A stretch of DNA of 64,000 bases from Adiantum capillus-veneris (taxonomy: Eukaryota; Streptophyta; Polypodiopsida; Polypodiales; Pteridaceae). Positions within the stretch are counted from its first letter, which is position 1, and each line of letters opens with the position of its first letter. The stretch covers positions 153,194,445 through 153,258,444 of the forward strand of contig CM043950.1 in NCBI GenBank assembly GCA_014529385.2. The letters are read 5' to 3'. The notes under the pieces are model-generated. The model was given only the letters and a program-made list of their open reading frames with translations, ran no database searches and was not told the origin of the DNA. Positions 38,270 to 49,560 of this stretch are shown piece by piece. The translations under genes were made by a program, and so were the position numbers.

Positions 38270-38585
38270 GCAAATTGTGTTCAACACTTTTACATAGAAT
38301 TTATGTAAATGTAGCAATAAAAAAAAGCGATGATAATTGATGCTCTTTAAAAAGATATAAAAGAATATTTAACATGCAAATTGTGTGCATTTAGATTTTT
38401 TGCATAGAATTTATGTAAATGAAGCATCAAAAATAGCGATAATGCTTGAGAGTCCTTTAAAAATATAAAAAAGGAATATTTAACATGCAATTTGTGTACA
38501 AATAATTTTTTATATATAATTCATATAAAATAGCGATGATTGATGAATAAAGTATTCTTTTAAATATGATTAGCTAGTATATAAT
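38270..38585. repeat. ~108-bp tandem repeat, three copies
   Basis: GCAAATTGTGT starts at 38270, 38376 and (as GCAATTTGTGT) 38487. Units share ATAGAATTTATGTAAATG, TAGCGAT and GAATATTTAACAT. The third copy is diverged and partial. Confidence 0.85.
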
Positions 38586-38799
38586 TTCAAATGGACAATT
38601 AAAAACAACAAAATCAAACAATTCATACATTTTGTTTATGAAATACTCTTCACAACCGCATTATTGACCAAGTATTTCATATATTTAATACTTAAAAATT
38701 AACTGCACATGCACATAAAAATTATATGACGTTCGTACAACAGGTTAACAACCTGAACGCCACATTGATGCAAAAACAGATGCTTCTAACAAACGACAC

Positions 38800-39040
38800 T
38801 CTATTAGCCACATTACCAATCGAGTGCCGCCTAAATCTAAGGAGAAACAATGGCTTGCATACGAACATCATATAGCCGCGTTACCGACCGATGCCCATAT
38901 GTTTTTTGGGTAACGGGAAGGGAAATTGACTTACCAGAAGGATACTAGATTCGTCGCATTACCGACGTAGTACCTAGATAGTAAGCCAATACTTACCACA
39001 AGGACACCATCTTCCACGCGTCAACGAGGTGATGCCCCAT
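38800..39040. repeat. hAT subterminal repeat motif (C..ATTACCGAC..GTGCC)
   Basis: Related motifs CATTACCAATCGAGTGCC (38811), CGTTACCGACCGATGCC (about 38879), GCATTACCGACGTAGTACC (about 38956) and GCGTCAACGAGGTGATGCC (about 39018) are spaced roughly 60-80 bp apart. Short, spaced, same-orientation motifs near a hAT end are candidate transposase-binding sites. Confidence 0.55.
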
Positions 39041-39268
39041 GATAAGCATTGTTCCGTAGAACAGCTTACACACACACTCCCATTGTGTGATAAGCTACCT
39101 TATTACTGCCGTGCAATACAAAAAAAGACACGCTACCACACAACACATACCTGGATCGTGTGGTCAGGTACTCTGCTGCTCTACCACCCACTGCGACGCA
39201 GAGCACGCTCCCACACGACCCCCTCTCTCCTCTCTCCTCTCAACGTATCTACAAAGGTGGTCGACAAG

Positions 39269-39386
<118 letters not shown>

Positions 39387-39419
39387 GAAGACGAAAGCAA
39401 GAAATAACACCCAAGGTGT

Positions 39420-39646
39420 GCGATCGGGCCCGCATATATATAATTATGCGAGCCCGCCGGGCTTTTTAGTATTCTCGACGGGCCCGTAGGGAAAATTAAA
39501 AATCCCGGTGAGAATTTAGTCGGCGGTCTACAGGTCGCCTTTAACCGGATTCTGTGTGATTATGTTTAGTGTAATCATGTAAATGTGTCAATAAGACCTT
39601 GTGATCACACAAAATTTGTCGTAATTACATAAATATCAAATCCCTG
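39420..39646 (+). repeat. hAT right subterminal and terminal region
   Basis: GC-rich blocks GGGCCCGCATATATA, GCGAGCCCGCCGGGC and CGACGGGCCCGTAGGG, then ATCCCGGTGAGAA, GTAATTACATAA and terminal AAATCCCTG. Reverse-complemented, the order and words match the left end. Confidence 0.75.
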
Positions 39647-39654
39647 CAGGTGGC
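39647..39654. repeat. 8-bp target-site duplication, right copy
   Basis: CAGGTGGC, one substitution from the left copy CAGGTGGG; gypsy LTR sequence TTGTGTAAGCC continues directly after it. Confidence 0.9.
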
Positions 39655-39754
39655 TTGTGTAAGCCGAGTGGTGCCCCATAGTTTGTGTGTATTATCCCGA
39701 GAGTGCGTGTCGGGTGATCATAGAGGCGTTGTGTGTGTTTCCATCCCGCTCACA
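39655..39754 (+). mobile_element. 5' LTR of gypsy 1, right part
   Basis: Continues the LTR after the hAT: TTGTGTAAGCCGAGTGGTGCC to CATCCCGCTCACA, matching the ends of the 3' LTR at 52135 and of the LTR at 57978. Total 5' LTR without the hAT is about 865 bp. Confidence 0.9.
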
Positions 39755-40388
39755 TTCTTTCGGTGCCCCCATGGAGGATCTTCTTCAAGTACCTACATCT
39801 TTGAGAGTACAGACTGTAGATTACATTTTACAGGTTACAGGGACAGGTACATGTATAGGTGATTCACACAAGTACAGGTAGCTGGAGTACCCTTTTTGTG
39901 ACCTTGCCATAGGCTATGTACTAGTGATTCCTACTTGATGCTCGGGTTCTATTGTTGGCAGGTTATGCATACATATACAACCTATATTTTGGGTTCTTAC
40001 TGATCTACTTCTGGGGAAACTCTACCGAAATTTTTCCAAGGTGTGATGGCTGGTTTTTTGGTCTTTTGAGCCATCTATGTTGTTATGTTGCTGAAATTCT
40101 CACAAAATCAGAGGATAAGTTAGGTGTGCCTTCTTGGGAGCTGCATGGTTGGATTTAATGGATAATCAAAACGGAGCTCAGTTCACTCCTTTTCATTTTG
40201 CACAAAGAATCCAGATAAATGTTAATGTGTCTAGGAAGATTTTTTCCCGATAGCGCATAGTCTCTATGTTTGGGCCAAGAAGATTAAGAGAGATACTGGA
40301 ATCCCCTTTGCCTGTTATAATTTCGATGATTAACTATGAAAACTCATTTGATGTGCATGTGTTTGTCCTTATATAAAGACGAGCTCCA
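39755..40388 (+). other. Gypsy 1 leader region
   Basis: Untranslated region between the 5' LTR and gag. No convincing TGG-starting primer-binding site is found in the first 15 bases (TTCTTTCGGTGCCCCC); a mutated site is possible. Contains short direct repeats of ACAGGTTACAGG type. Confidence 0.55.
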
Positions 40389-41400
40389 TTGAAGATCCTG
40401 TGGATTGAGTCAGTAAAAATTTTGGATTCTTGCACGTGTGTAAGAAGGGGTTCTCAAAGCATCAAAACTTGGGTAGCCATGGCTTTCTCATATATAGAGT
40501 TTCATGGAAGAAGTGATGAATATGTGGAAGATTTTTTGGAAAAGATGGAGGTTGTTTGCATTAGTAATCAGATTCATGATCTGGCACAAATGTTACATCT
40601 TCTCCAGATTTATTTGAAGAGTGATGCACGAGTTTGGTCCAAAGCATTTGAAGAAGAGTTGTGTGTGGCCAATCCACCTGTGATATTAAGTTGGGATAAT
40701 CTACGGCATGGATTGGAAGTGGAGTTTCTGAAGACAGAAGATCCTAACAAAGTGTGGCAAGAAGTACAGAGTTTGGTGCAGACGGAAGGTGAGACAGTAG
40801 ATGCGTACATACGTAAGTTTTCAATGGTATGGGAGTAGATGTGCAAGGCCTTAGCACCACAAGAACCTCCACCTAACATGATGAAGAAGGGCAGGTTCTT
40901 GGCTGGTCTTTGGGAGAATATACGTTGGAGAGTGGAGCTAAAGAAGCCTATGCCATATGAAGATGCACTAGATGTAGCGAGGAGCAAAGAGTGGAAGCTG
41001 AGAAGAATGAGCTAGCTAGCAGTAGATTCTTTGCCCAAGAAGTCTGAGTCTTCAACCTATGGAATCTTTGCAGGGTCGCATGCGAGGGGTTCATCATGAA
41101 CCAGTGGTTTCTATTACTCCTCAGGTTATGCCAGCAGTGGTCACTACAACAATGCAAGATGATGGGCTAAGGCAAGACATGAGGCAAGTGGTAGATTTAA
41201 TGAAGAATCTCAGCCTAAACATGCTAGGTCAAGTGGGAAATAATCAAGGTCGAGGGAGGTTTGCAAATCAGCCAGGAGGTGAAGAAAGACCCAGGAATGG
41301 TGTTGAAGAAAGCAATGGTAGAGTCTGAAGGCGTCTAGACGCCCACATGTTATAATGTGGAGAGTTGGGACACATCAACCTGCAATGTGATAAGCCACCA
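40389..41400 (+). pseudogene. Gypsy 1 gag, broken
   Basis: Retrotransposon gag capsid-like sequence: HGRSDEYVEDFLEKMEVV, LKSDARVWSKAFEEE, VWQEVQSLVQTEGETVDAYI. A TAG follows WE at about 40836, another stop near 41013. At about 41345-41395 the zinc-knuckle region has lost its frame compared with the intact CCHC in gypsy 2. Gag would form the virus-like particle and bind element RNA. Not functional. Confidence 0.8.
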
Positions 41401-42557
41401 AGGATGGGGGGAGACATGTACCCATTTCCAAGGAAGATGCTAACTAGGTTCAATGATTATGGCATTGAAATTAAGGGATAAGAAGGAACCAGTGGATTAA
41501 CCCAGGAGAAAAAGGGAAAGAGAAAAGTGATAGGTGTGGTCACTTTGGAGAAGGCAGCAAAGCTGGAGGATACATTGGTGATGCCTGTTGGGAAGAGGAC
41601 CACACAGGATAAGGAAGGAAGAAATGCCCCAGGTCCTAGCAAGAAGAAGCGAAAGAGCCATGAAGGCGAGGATGTCAAGGCCAAGAGGAAAAGCAAGGCT
41701 CGTCGCAAGTTTCATGTTTCAGATTTTCCACTAGGGGATGGGCAATTAAGCTATGAATTGAAGGAGGATTTGACAAGTAGGAAATCAAATGTTACTTTGG
41801 GGTAGCTTATAGAGATGGTGCCTAAGCTAAAGAGATAGTGGAAGAGGATGGTTAACCCAATGGAGAAAGAACCAGAGAGAGATTCAGTGAAGGTATTGGC
41901 GATAGATGAGCTACCAGACATTTGCCCAATAGTAAATGTGTGGCACAAAAGAAAATATATGGGACAAGGTTATGTTGATGGTGGAGCTCAAATATGTGTC
42001 ATAACACACTCATGCATTGAGAAGATGGGTCTTACAGTGAGTAGGGTGTCAGGCTTTCAGATCAATTGGCAAACCATCAAAAAGTAAAATGTTTGGGTGT
42101 TGTAAAGAGATTATAGGTGGAGGCATATGATGCAAAGGTGGTGGTTGATTTTCATGTGATACCAGCGGGGTTGGGAGCATATCCTATTATAATGGGCAGA
42201 CCATGGTTACGTGTAGTGAGAGCTGTTCAAGATTGGCGATGTGGTACAATTATACTCTATGGAAAGACAGGTGCCAAGAAGCTATATAATATGGACACAA
42301 GCAAAGTATTGGAAGAGCTTTATGAAGATGAGGATGACTCTAGTGATGAAGACTATTCCACAGTGGACTGATGAGGAGAGTGATAGTACTACCAACAGTG
42401 ATGAGGATGTTGATGTTGCATTTCTTTTGATGGACAAAAAATCCAGGAGTCTGGTTTAGTTGCACTTGAAAATGAGATTGAAGATGAAATTGAAGGGCCT
42501 TATGAAGTGATTGAAGGGTTGATGTAAACCAAGGTAGAATTGTCAAAGAAGAAATAA
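41401..42557 (+). pseudogene. Gypsy 1 linker and aspartic protease
   Basis: A basic linker (GPSKKKRKSHEGEDVKAKRK) leads to a retropepsin region with YVDGGAQICVI near 41970, the D-G-G-type active site seen in Tat-like elements, and AYPIIMGRPWLR near 42180. An acidic linker (YEDEDDSSDEDYS) follows. Stops near 41803, 41836 and 42085 and a frame change at about 42370 interrupt it. The protease would cleave the polyprotein. Confidence 0.75.
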
Positions 42558-43817
42558 TTGATGACACAAATGATCAGTGGAGACCTCTCAGCTATGGAGA
42601 AGGAGGTATATTTGCACATGCTGGCTAGTTTTTCTAATTTGTTCATTACTTCATATGAAGAGATTAGAGGGTTCAAAGGAGAAGAGATGAATATAGAGCT
42701 GAAAGAAGGTGCTAAGCCAGTGCAACAAAGGCTAAGAAGGATGGGTCAAGAGCAAATGGAAGCCTTGCAGGAAGAGGTGAACAAGTTATTAAAGGCAGGG
42801 CTCATAGTCCTAGTGGAAACCATAGAATGGGTGAGTCCATTAGTAGTCAGCCCAAAGAAGGATGGAAAGTGGAGGATTTGTGTAGATTTTAAACCCTTAA
42901 ATTCATCCACTAAGAAGAACCCATATCCTCTCCCATTCATCGATCAGATCTTGGATTCAATGGCAGGTTATGAGAGATATAGTGCGTGTGATGGTTTTTC
43001 AGGCTATTTTCAATTGAAGATTGCTCTTAAAGCCAAACAAAGACAACTTTCATTACGTCATGGGGCTGTTATTGCTACACAGTATTGACACTTGTGTTGT
43101 CAAATGGACTATCTTTCTATCAAGAGAGAGAAAATTGGGTATTGGAACCATTCATTGGTAGTTGTGTTAAAGCTTTTATGGATGACTTGTGTGTTTACAG
43201 CAGTAGGGCTGAACACCATGAGAAGCTGCATGTATTGGCTCAATATGATGAATGTGGAGGACAACTAAATCCAAAGAAATGTCATCTAGCACACCCAAGG
43301 GTGAATTTACCGGGCCATATGGTGTCAAAAAATGGCATTGAGGCTGATCGAGACAAGGTTAAGTCTATTATTCTTCTTCCATCAGCTACGAGTACAAAGC
43401 AATTGGAAACCTTTATACACAAAGTGAAGTACATTGCGCGGTTTATTCCATTTTCTTCACAGCTCCTTTATCCATTACAACAAGTGGAAAAGCATGATCC
43501 ATTGCAATGGGATGACAGGTGTGAAGAAGTGTTTCAAGAGGTGAAAGAGGTGTTAGGGGAACTATCATCCGTGCAGGCTCCTGATTGGGGGCAAGTGTTT
43601 TATGTAAATCCATCAGTAGGGGATGATGCCATTGGAGCCATGCTATTGCAAAAGGGGAAGGGCAGCCATTAAATGAGGCTAGTGTATTGTGCAAGCCAAG
43701 TGAAGTTGGTGGCAGAAAGAATATTGTTTGAAGTAGAGCTAGTGATGTGGCGAGTGTAATATTTTCCTGTCGCGGATGATTTCTTCATTACTTGCTACCA
43801 CAACCTTTTGTTTTCTT
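42558..43817 (+). pseudogene. Gypsy 1 reverse transcriptase and start of RNase H
   Basis: RT motifs in order: WVSPLVVSPKKDGKWRICVD, PYPLPFIDQILDSM, CDGFSGYFQLKIA (first catalytic Asp), then after a frame break near 43085 KAFMDDLCVYSSRAEH (catalytic DD), the thumb and connection, and QVFYVNPSVGDDAIGAMLL (start of native RNase H). A TAA lies at about 43670. The coding region is cut at 43822 by the nested LTR element and continues at 48958. Confidence 0.85.
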
Positions 43818-43888
43818 AACGATGTCGTGCAGCTCCGCTGCCATGATGAGAAAAAGAGCAGAAAAATGCAAGCTAAGCTTCTTCGAAG

Positions 43889-44240
43889 CCTACACATTTA
43901 GTGAGCAGTGATCAGGGCTTGATAACAGGCCAAGTTTAATGATTAATGTATGCCAGATGCGGGACAAAAATCTCATATACTAAAGAGTTACTGATAGCAG
44001 GAAATGCCCAACACGGCTATGGCTTAAGCAAATACAAAGTCAGGTCTCTCTCAAAATGAAATCACCTACACATTTAGTGAGCAGTGATCAGGGCTTGATA
44101 ACAGGCCAAGTTTAATGATTAATGTATGCCAAATGCGGGACAAAAATCTCATATACTGAAGAGTTACTGATAGCAGGAAATTCCCAACACGGCTATGGCT
44201 TAAGCAAATACAAAGTCGGGTCTCTCTCAAAATGAAATCA
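43889..44240. repeat. 176-bp tandem duplication in the 5' LTR only
   Basis: The segment starting CCTACACATTTAGTGAGC occurs at 43889 and 44065 with few differences. The 3' LTR has a single copy (about 47286-47461). The junction lies between related CCTACAC/CCTATAG words. Confidence 0.9.
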
Positions 44241-44930
44241 CCTATAGTAGCATCTTGAAGGTTGTGTCGTGGGAAAATGTCAATATGGCTGCGACTTGCA
44301 AGAGCAAAATGATTTTCTTGGCATTGCCTCAGCCGATATGTATGCCAAATGTGGTGCCCTTCATAACCTAACGGCAGCCCAATGAATTTGGCCGCCCACA
44401 TGCTAAATTAAAAAGGGGCAACCCTATTTCCAATGAAGGAGGTGTGAAGCCAAAAAAGAAGCATGGCGTAGAGAAAGCAGGCAACGACGAGATCCGCAGG
44501 CAGGAGGAGATGGACTCGTAGTGCGCACGGTAGCGCTCTGTTGAGGGCGGTGAAGAAACATGAAGCGCACAGCTCGGTGAGGCGCTCGTGTTCGGTCCAA
44601 GTGCGGTGTCGTGTGGAGCTGTCGGATCTCGGCACTGCCACGTCATAGAGATGTTCCCATGCCATGTCAATGATGACGGCGCCATTGCAAAAAGAGGGCA
44701 CACGCTATTAAGAGCGGGTTGTCTTTTGCATGAGGGTATTGGCAAGCCAACGAGGGCAAGAGTTGCAAGGAGAGTTAACAAGGAAGAAAGGCGAGTAGGT
44801 CAAGGCAAACTCTTTCTCTCTCGATCCCCAACTGACACAGGGGGAGCAAGGAACGAAGCTCTCCTCTCTTTCGCTCTTGACCAAGCAAAGCTCTCTCTTC
44901 TCTCTCGTGTTGTGAAGAGAAGCATAGCAA

Positions 44931-44933
<3 letters not shown>

Positions 44934-44970
<37 letters not shown>
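44934..44970. repeat. (CT)n in the nested 5' LTR
   Basis: About 37 bp here; the equivalent site in the 3' LTR (48153-48176) is shorter and interrupted by CTGT. Confidence 0.93.
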
Positions 44971-44972
<2 letters not shown>

Positions 44973-45708
44973 CCCTTGAGAAGCTTGAGGGAGATGAAGC
45001 AAAAGGAGGCATCAAGGCGTGAATAAGGAGAACATAAGCGGGAGAGAACGTAAGGGAAGCAAGGGGAGCTTGGAAGGGAGGATGAAAGCAAAGCTCTCTC
45101 TCCTCTCTCTCAACCTCGGCAAGCAAGAAGCACTGAAGGGCAATTAACGAAGAATTGAACGAGGATAATAGGGTAACGTTAGCGAAGGCAAGGAAGTGGA
45201 ACAAAAGATGCTCGAAAAGAGGTAATCAAAGGTATACAGAGCCTGACGGCAATCAAGGTAAGTCAATTAGAGAAGACGGAAAAATTTGTGAGCGGCAATT
45301 AAGCCAGTGCAAAGCATAAGGAGCAAGAAGCTACGAAATATTTGATAATAATTGAAGCTTGATGATCAAGGCAGTGAACTGAATTGAAGACTGCAGAATC
45401 CACGGGCAATCAAAGTAGATGAAGCGACATGAGGGAGCTACCATCATCGTCATCGACTAGAGATTGATTAAATAATTGTTAAGCCCCTGTGTAGTTAACG
45501 ACCCGGTTAATACTGTAAAGCAGGAGCTTAAACTCCTGGTTAGTAGATGACCCAAGTGACGGTGCTGCTAACAGCCTGCCTTGGCTAAAGATTAAGTTGT
45601 ACTTAGATGTATTAATCGATTAATTGATGGTTACGACGATTGCGAGAGTTAGTTGCATCAGTTGTTCTTGTTCTCTCTCTTTCACACCTCCCATAGCCAG
45701 AGGCCTCT

Positions 45709-46627
45709 ATGGCTACATTTCAGGACATTGGTGATGATGTAGATGTATTTGATGCTCAACCATATGTATTTGATGTGAACCAAGACAAAGATTATGATTA
45801 TGGAGATGCATATTCAGAGGGGGTGATGGATGATGATCAGTCTATGACTACTACAGGTTACAGGGTTTGCTATGATGATCCTATGGAAAAAGAAATTGAT
45901 GCTATCTTTGTAATGCATGCTGAGACTTGTGCTATTGAAGTGGAAAGATATTTGAATGGGAGTGTGAATTTGCCAAAACAATTCGTGCCTATGTATGAAA
46001 CAAGCCATGAGGTTTTCTATGATAATACTCAGAAACTAGGTGGTTCTTCCAAGGAGGAAGATATGGAGCTTATGGATCTGCTTGATGATGCGCTAGAGGA
46101 ATTTCGAGTTCCTTGTGACAAGAGTAGTGAAGAACATCCTACAACATATGATGCTTTTGGATGAGGCTCTAGAGGAGTTTGTGCCTAATACAGAATCCAA
46201 CCATGCAACGTTTGTGGTATCAAATGAAGTGGTGGCATTCAATGACTCACAAATGCAGATTGATACTTTGGAAACCATAGTGATTGAATTCATTTTGCCT
46301 CTGGGTTCTGCTATGATGGGAATTTGGGACTTTCTGTTGCTATGCTATGAGAAAGTTTGTGGAGATGCAATATACTTGAAATATGTTTTTCTACTGCCTT
46401 ATGACCCAGGAAATTATCATGCTAGATATGATTGCTGTCAGTTACTTTATATGCCATATGATCCAGGCGGTGTTCATGAAGATTTGTGGGCTAATATATG
46501 TTTATGTTGTAATGATTGGAAATTCTTGTATATTCCCTATGATCCTGGAGGATGGTGCAAATTTTTTAAAGGAATACTCACAATGGGGCAAATGATAAGT
46601 TTCCCATTTGATCCCGGGGGCTACTGA
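45709..46627 (+). CDS. Nested-element internal ORFs with PYDPGG-type motifs, unknown function
   Basis: First frame from ATG 45709 (151 codons, to 46164): very acidic, rich in Asp/Tyr/Val (DIGDDVDVFDAQPYVFDV, KDYDYGDAYSEGVMDDD). A second frame, 46115-46627 (170 codons), overlaps it. Related words LLDDALEEF and LLDEALEEF occur near the overlap, so a frameshift or local duplication separates them. The second frame carries four motifs, LPYDPGN, MPYDPGG, IPYDPGG and FPFDPGG, 18-27 residues apart and linked to aromatic/cysteine-rich segments. No retroviral motif is seen. It may be a captured gene or a degenerate gag; I do not recognise it. Confidence 0.5.
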
Positions 46628-47207
46628 AGTGCAAGTTCCAGATTTGAAGAGTACCAGTTATCTGTTGTAGCAGGTTTCATGGTACAAAGTTTTTTTTTCT
46701 AGATTTATGCTAAGTCATAAGAGTTTTCGGTTATGCAGTCAATAAGATTACATGGTTGGCTTCCAGTGGACTTCTTTGGACAATTGATGAAGTATCTTCA
46801 CACCTTTTGAGTTGGTTCTGCTAACAGAACTTGAAGTAAAGGACTTGATGGCCATTCCGTGTGCAGACAGAGTAAAGCATACTTGAGCTTGAAAAGGTTC
46901 CTTAAGAGAGAGCTTAATGGTCAAGCCGTGTGCATCATTAACTGCAACACTTCAGTCTGGCGGGGTTCACTAAACAAGTTATCCTTAATTGAATGCTTTA
47001 AGGATACGTCAGATACAGTTCAGAGATTTTTGATGGACAGCTACCTAATGATTAAGCTAGAACATTGATGATAGGGTATAAACCTTATTTCATTTTTCAT
47101 ATGTTTACCAGTTACATGAGTCTGATGATGGGTAAGGAGCTTAAGGTACCTGTAGAGAAGATACATATTCAAGTGATGTTGGCACAGACCGGAGGCTGTG
47201 CAGGTTC
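46628..47207. other. Nested-element 3' internal region, no gene recognised
   Basis: Short frames only, e.g. 46859-47068 (SLKRFLKRELNGQAV). Likely non-coding or decayed coding sequence before the polypurine tract. Confidence 0.45.
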
Positions 47208-47219
47208 AGAGGGGGTGGA
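47208..47219 (+). promoter_or_regulatory. Polypurine tract of the nested element
   Basis: AGAGGGGGTGGA immediately before the 3' LTR start at 47220; the normal site for plus-strand DNA priming. Confidence 0.8.
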
Positions 47220-48953
47220 TGTCGTGCAGCTCCGCTGCCATGATGAGAAAAAGAGCATAGAAATGCAACCTAAGATTCTTTGAAGCCTACACATTTAGTG
47301 AGCAGTGATCAGGGCTTGATAATAGGCCAAGTTTAATGATTAATGTATGCCAGATGCGGGACAAAAATATCATATACTGAAGAGTTACTAATAGCAGGAA
47401 ATGCCCAACACGGTTATGGCTTAAGCAAATACAAAGTCGGGGCTCTCTCAAAATGAAATCACCTATACTAGCATCTTGAAGGTTGTGTCGCGGGAAAATG
47501 TCAACATGGCTACGACTTGCAAGAGCAAAATGATTTGCTTGGCATTGCCTTAGCCGATATGTATGCCAAATGTGGTGCCCTTCATAACCTAACGGCCGCC
47601 CAATGAATTTGGCCACCCACATGCTAAATTAAAAAGGGGCAACCCTATTTTTTATGAAGGAGGTGTGAAGCCAAAAAAGAAGCATGGCATAGAGAAAGCA
47701 AGTAGCGATGAGATCCGCAGGTAGGAGGAGATGGACTCGTAGTGCGTGCGGTAGCGCTTTGTTGAGGGCGGTGAAGAAACGTGAAGCGCACAGCTCGGTG
47801 AGGCGCTCGTGTTCGGTCAAAGTGCGGTGCCGTTTGGAACTGTTGGATCCCGGCACTGCCACGTCATAGAGATGTTCCCATGCCACGTCATTGACGTCAG
47901 CGCCATTGCAAAAAGATGGCACACGCTATTAAGAGTGGGTTGTCTTTTGCATGAGGGTATTGGCAGGCCAACGAGGGCAAGAGTTGCAAGGAGATTTAAC
48001 AAGGAAGCAAGGCGAGGAGGTCGAGGCAATCTCTTTCTCTCTCGATCTCCAACCGACACAGGGGGAGCAAGGAATGAAGCTCTCCTCTCTTTCGCTCTTG
48101 AGCAAGCAAAGCTCTCTCTTCTCTCTCGTGTTGAAGAGAAGCATAGAAAGCTTTCTCTCTCTCTGTCTCTCTCTCGGCCCTTGAGAAGCTTGAGGGAGAT
48201 GAAGCAAAAGGAGGCATCAAGGCGTGAATAAGGAGAACATAAGCGGGAGAGAACATAAGGGAAGCAAGGGGAGCTTGGAAGGGAGGATCAAAGCAAAGCT
48301 CTCTCTCCTCTCTCTCAACCTCATCAAGCAAGAAGCACTGAAGGGAAATTAACGAAGAATTGAACGAGGATAATAGGGTAACGTTAGCGAAGGCAAGGAA
48401 GTGGAACAAAGGATGCTCAAAAAGAGGTAATCAAAGGTATATAGAGACTGACGGCAATCAAGGTAAGTCAATTAGAGAAGACGGAAAAATTTGTGAGCGG
48501 CAATTAAGCCAGTGCAAAGCATAAGGAGCAAGAAGCTGCGAAATATTTGATAATAACTGAAGCTTGATGATCAAGGCAGTGAACTGAATTGAAGACTGCA
48601 GAATCCACGGGCAATCAAAGCAGATGAAGCGACATAAGGGAGTTACCATCATCGTCATCGACTAGAGATTGATTAAATAATTGTTAAGCCCCGGGGTCGT
48701 TAACGGCCCGGTTAATACTGTAAATTAGGAGCCTAAACTCTTGTTTAGCAGATGACCCAAGTGACGGTGCTGCTAACAGCCCTCCTTGGCTAAATATTAA
48801 GTTGTATTCAGATGTATTAATCAATTAATTGATGATTATGATGATTTCCAGAGTCAGTTGCATCAGTTGTTCTTGTTCTCTCTCTTTCACACCTCCCACA
48901 GTGAGAGGCCCGGCGCCTGCCCGGCTCACGTAGCGAACGCATATCCCCCAACA
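47220..48953 (+). mobile_element. Nested element 3' LTR, 1,734 bp
   Basis: TGTCGTGCAG to CCCCCAACA, followed by ACGAG of the gypsy RNase H. Complete relative to the 5' copy. The two LTRs differ by scattered substitutions and several indels, so the insertion is not very recent. Confidence 0.88.
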
Positions 48954-48957
48954 ACGA

Positions 48958-49560
48958 GTTACACCTTTTTGCCACAATTAATTAATGGCACTAGCATGTC
49001 AAATGTGGTGAAGAAATGGGTAATTTATCTGCAATAGTTTGAATTCTCTTTTTTAGTGGAAGACAATACAAGAGCTACCCTAGCTGATTTGCTGACTTAC
49101 AAGGAGAATCCCCTTCTTGTTAAGGAAGAGGTGGTGAGAGGGGTAGTTGAAGAAGTGCCACAGATCAGCAATGCACATGTGTTGTTCTTTCATGGCTCAT
49201 ATAGAAAGAGCCATGATGCGGCTTCAGGGGGTATAGCACTTTACGATCTAGAGGGGAAGCTAGTATGCAAGAGAGGGTCAAATTGGATGCTCATGGTAAC
49301 AATGAGGCTAAATATGCTATGTAGGAAGCCGGATTACATATTTGTTTGAAGCATGGGATTAGAAGGTTGATCATAAAAGGTGATTCCTTGTTAGTTGTGA
49401 AGCAAGTGTTGGGTATGTGGAAGAGCAAGAACACCTCATTGAAGGAAATGTGTTTCAGAATTAAAGTCCTGTTAAAAAAGTTTGAATCATGGAGCATCAG
49501 ACACATTGAACATGCTCTAAATGGAGAGGCACATGAAGCAGATCAAAGCATGATTGGGGA
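48958..49560 (+). pseudogene. Gypsy 1 RNase H remainder and second (archaeal-type) RNase H
   Basis: Continues the RNase H region of 43817 after the nested element, with KNPLLVKEEVV-like linker words in the shape NPLLVKEEVVRGVVEE. The second RNase H begins VLFFHGSYRKSHD: the first catalytic Asp is His here but Asp in gypsy 2. NNEAEY of gypsy 2 is NNEAK with a nearby TAG near 49320. The later IKGDSLLVVKQV keeps its Asp. Both domains would degrade RNA in RNA/DNA hybrids during replication. Dead copy. Confidence 0.8.

Larger units (their letters stand above)
43823..45705 (+). mobile_element. Nested element 5' LTR (3' end deleted)
   Basis: Matches the 3' LTR up to CACCTCCCATAGCCAGAGGCC, then diverges. 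The final ~45 bp, including CCCCCAACA, and any primer-binding site are gone. It is longer than its partner because of a 176-bp duplication and a longer CT run. Confidence 0.85.
43823..48953 (+). mobile_element. Nested LTR element (copia-related, lacking pol)
   Basis: LTRs 43823-45705 and 47220-48953 begin TGTCGTGCAGCTCCG. The 3' copy ends CCCCCAACA. ACGA (or AACGA) flanks both sides (43819-43822 and 48954-48957) and the gypsy coding sequence is continuous if the element is removed, as shown by gypsy 2. The internal region is only about 1.5 kb and has no recognisable gag, protease, RT or integrase, so it is non-autonomous. The LTR 3' end resembles the copia LTR at 497-1329. Confidence 0.88.

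Noticed and set aside
39755-39775. Primer-binding site after the gypsy 5' LTR
   Set aside because: TTCTTTCGGTGCCCCC lacks a TGG start matching a tRNA CCA end, so I did not annotate one.
44066-44401. Similar minus-strand open frames at 44066-44401 and 47287-47622
   Set aside because: They are the same position in the two LTRs of the nested element; frame conservation follows from LTR duplication, not from coding.
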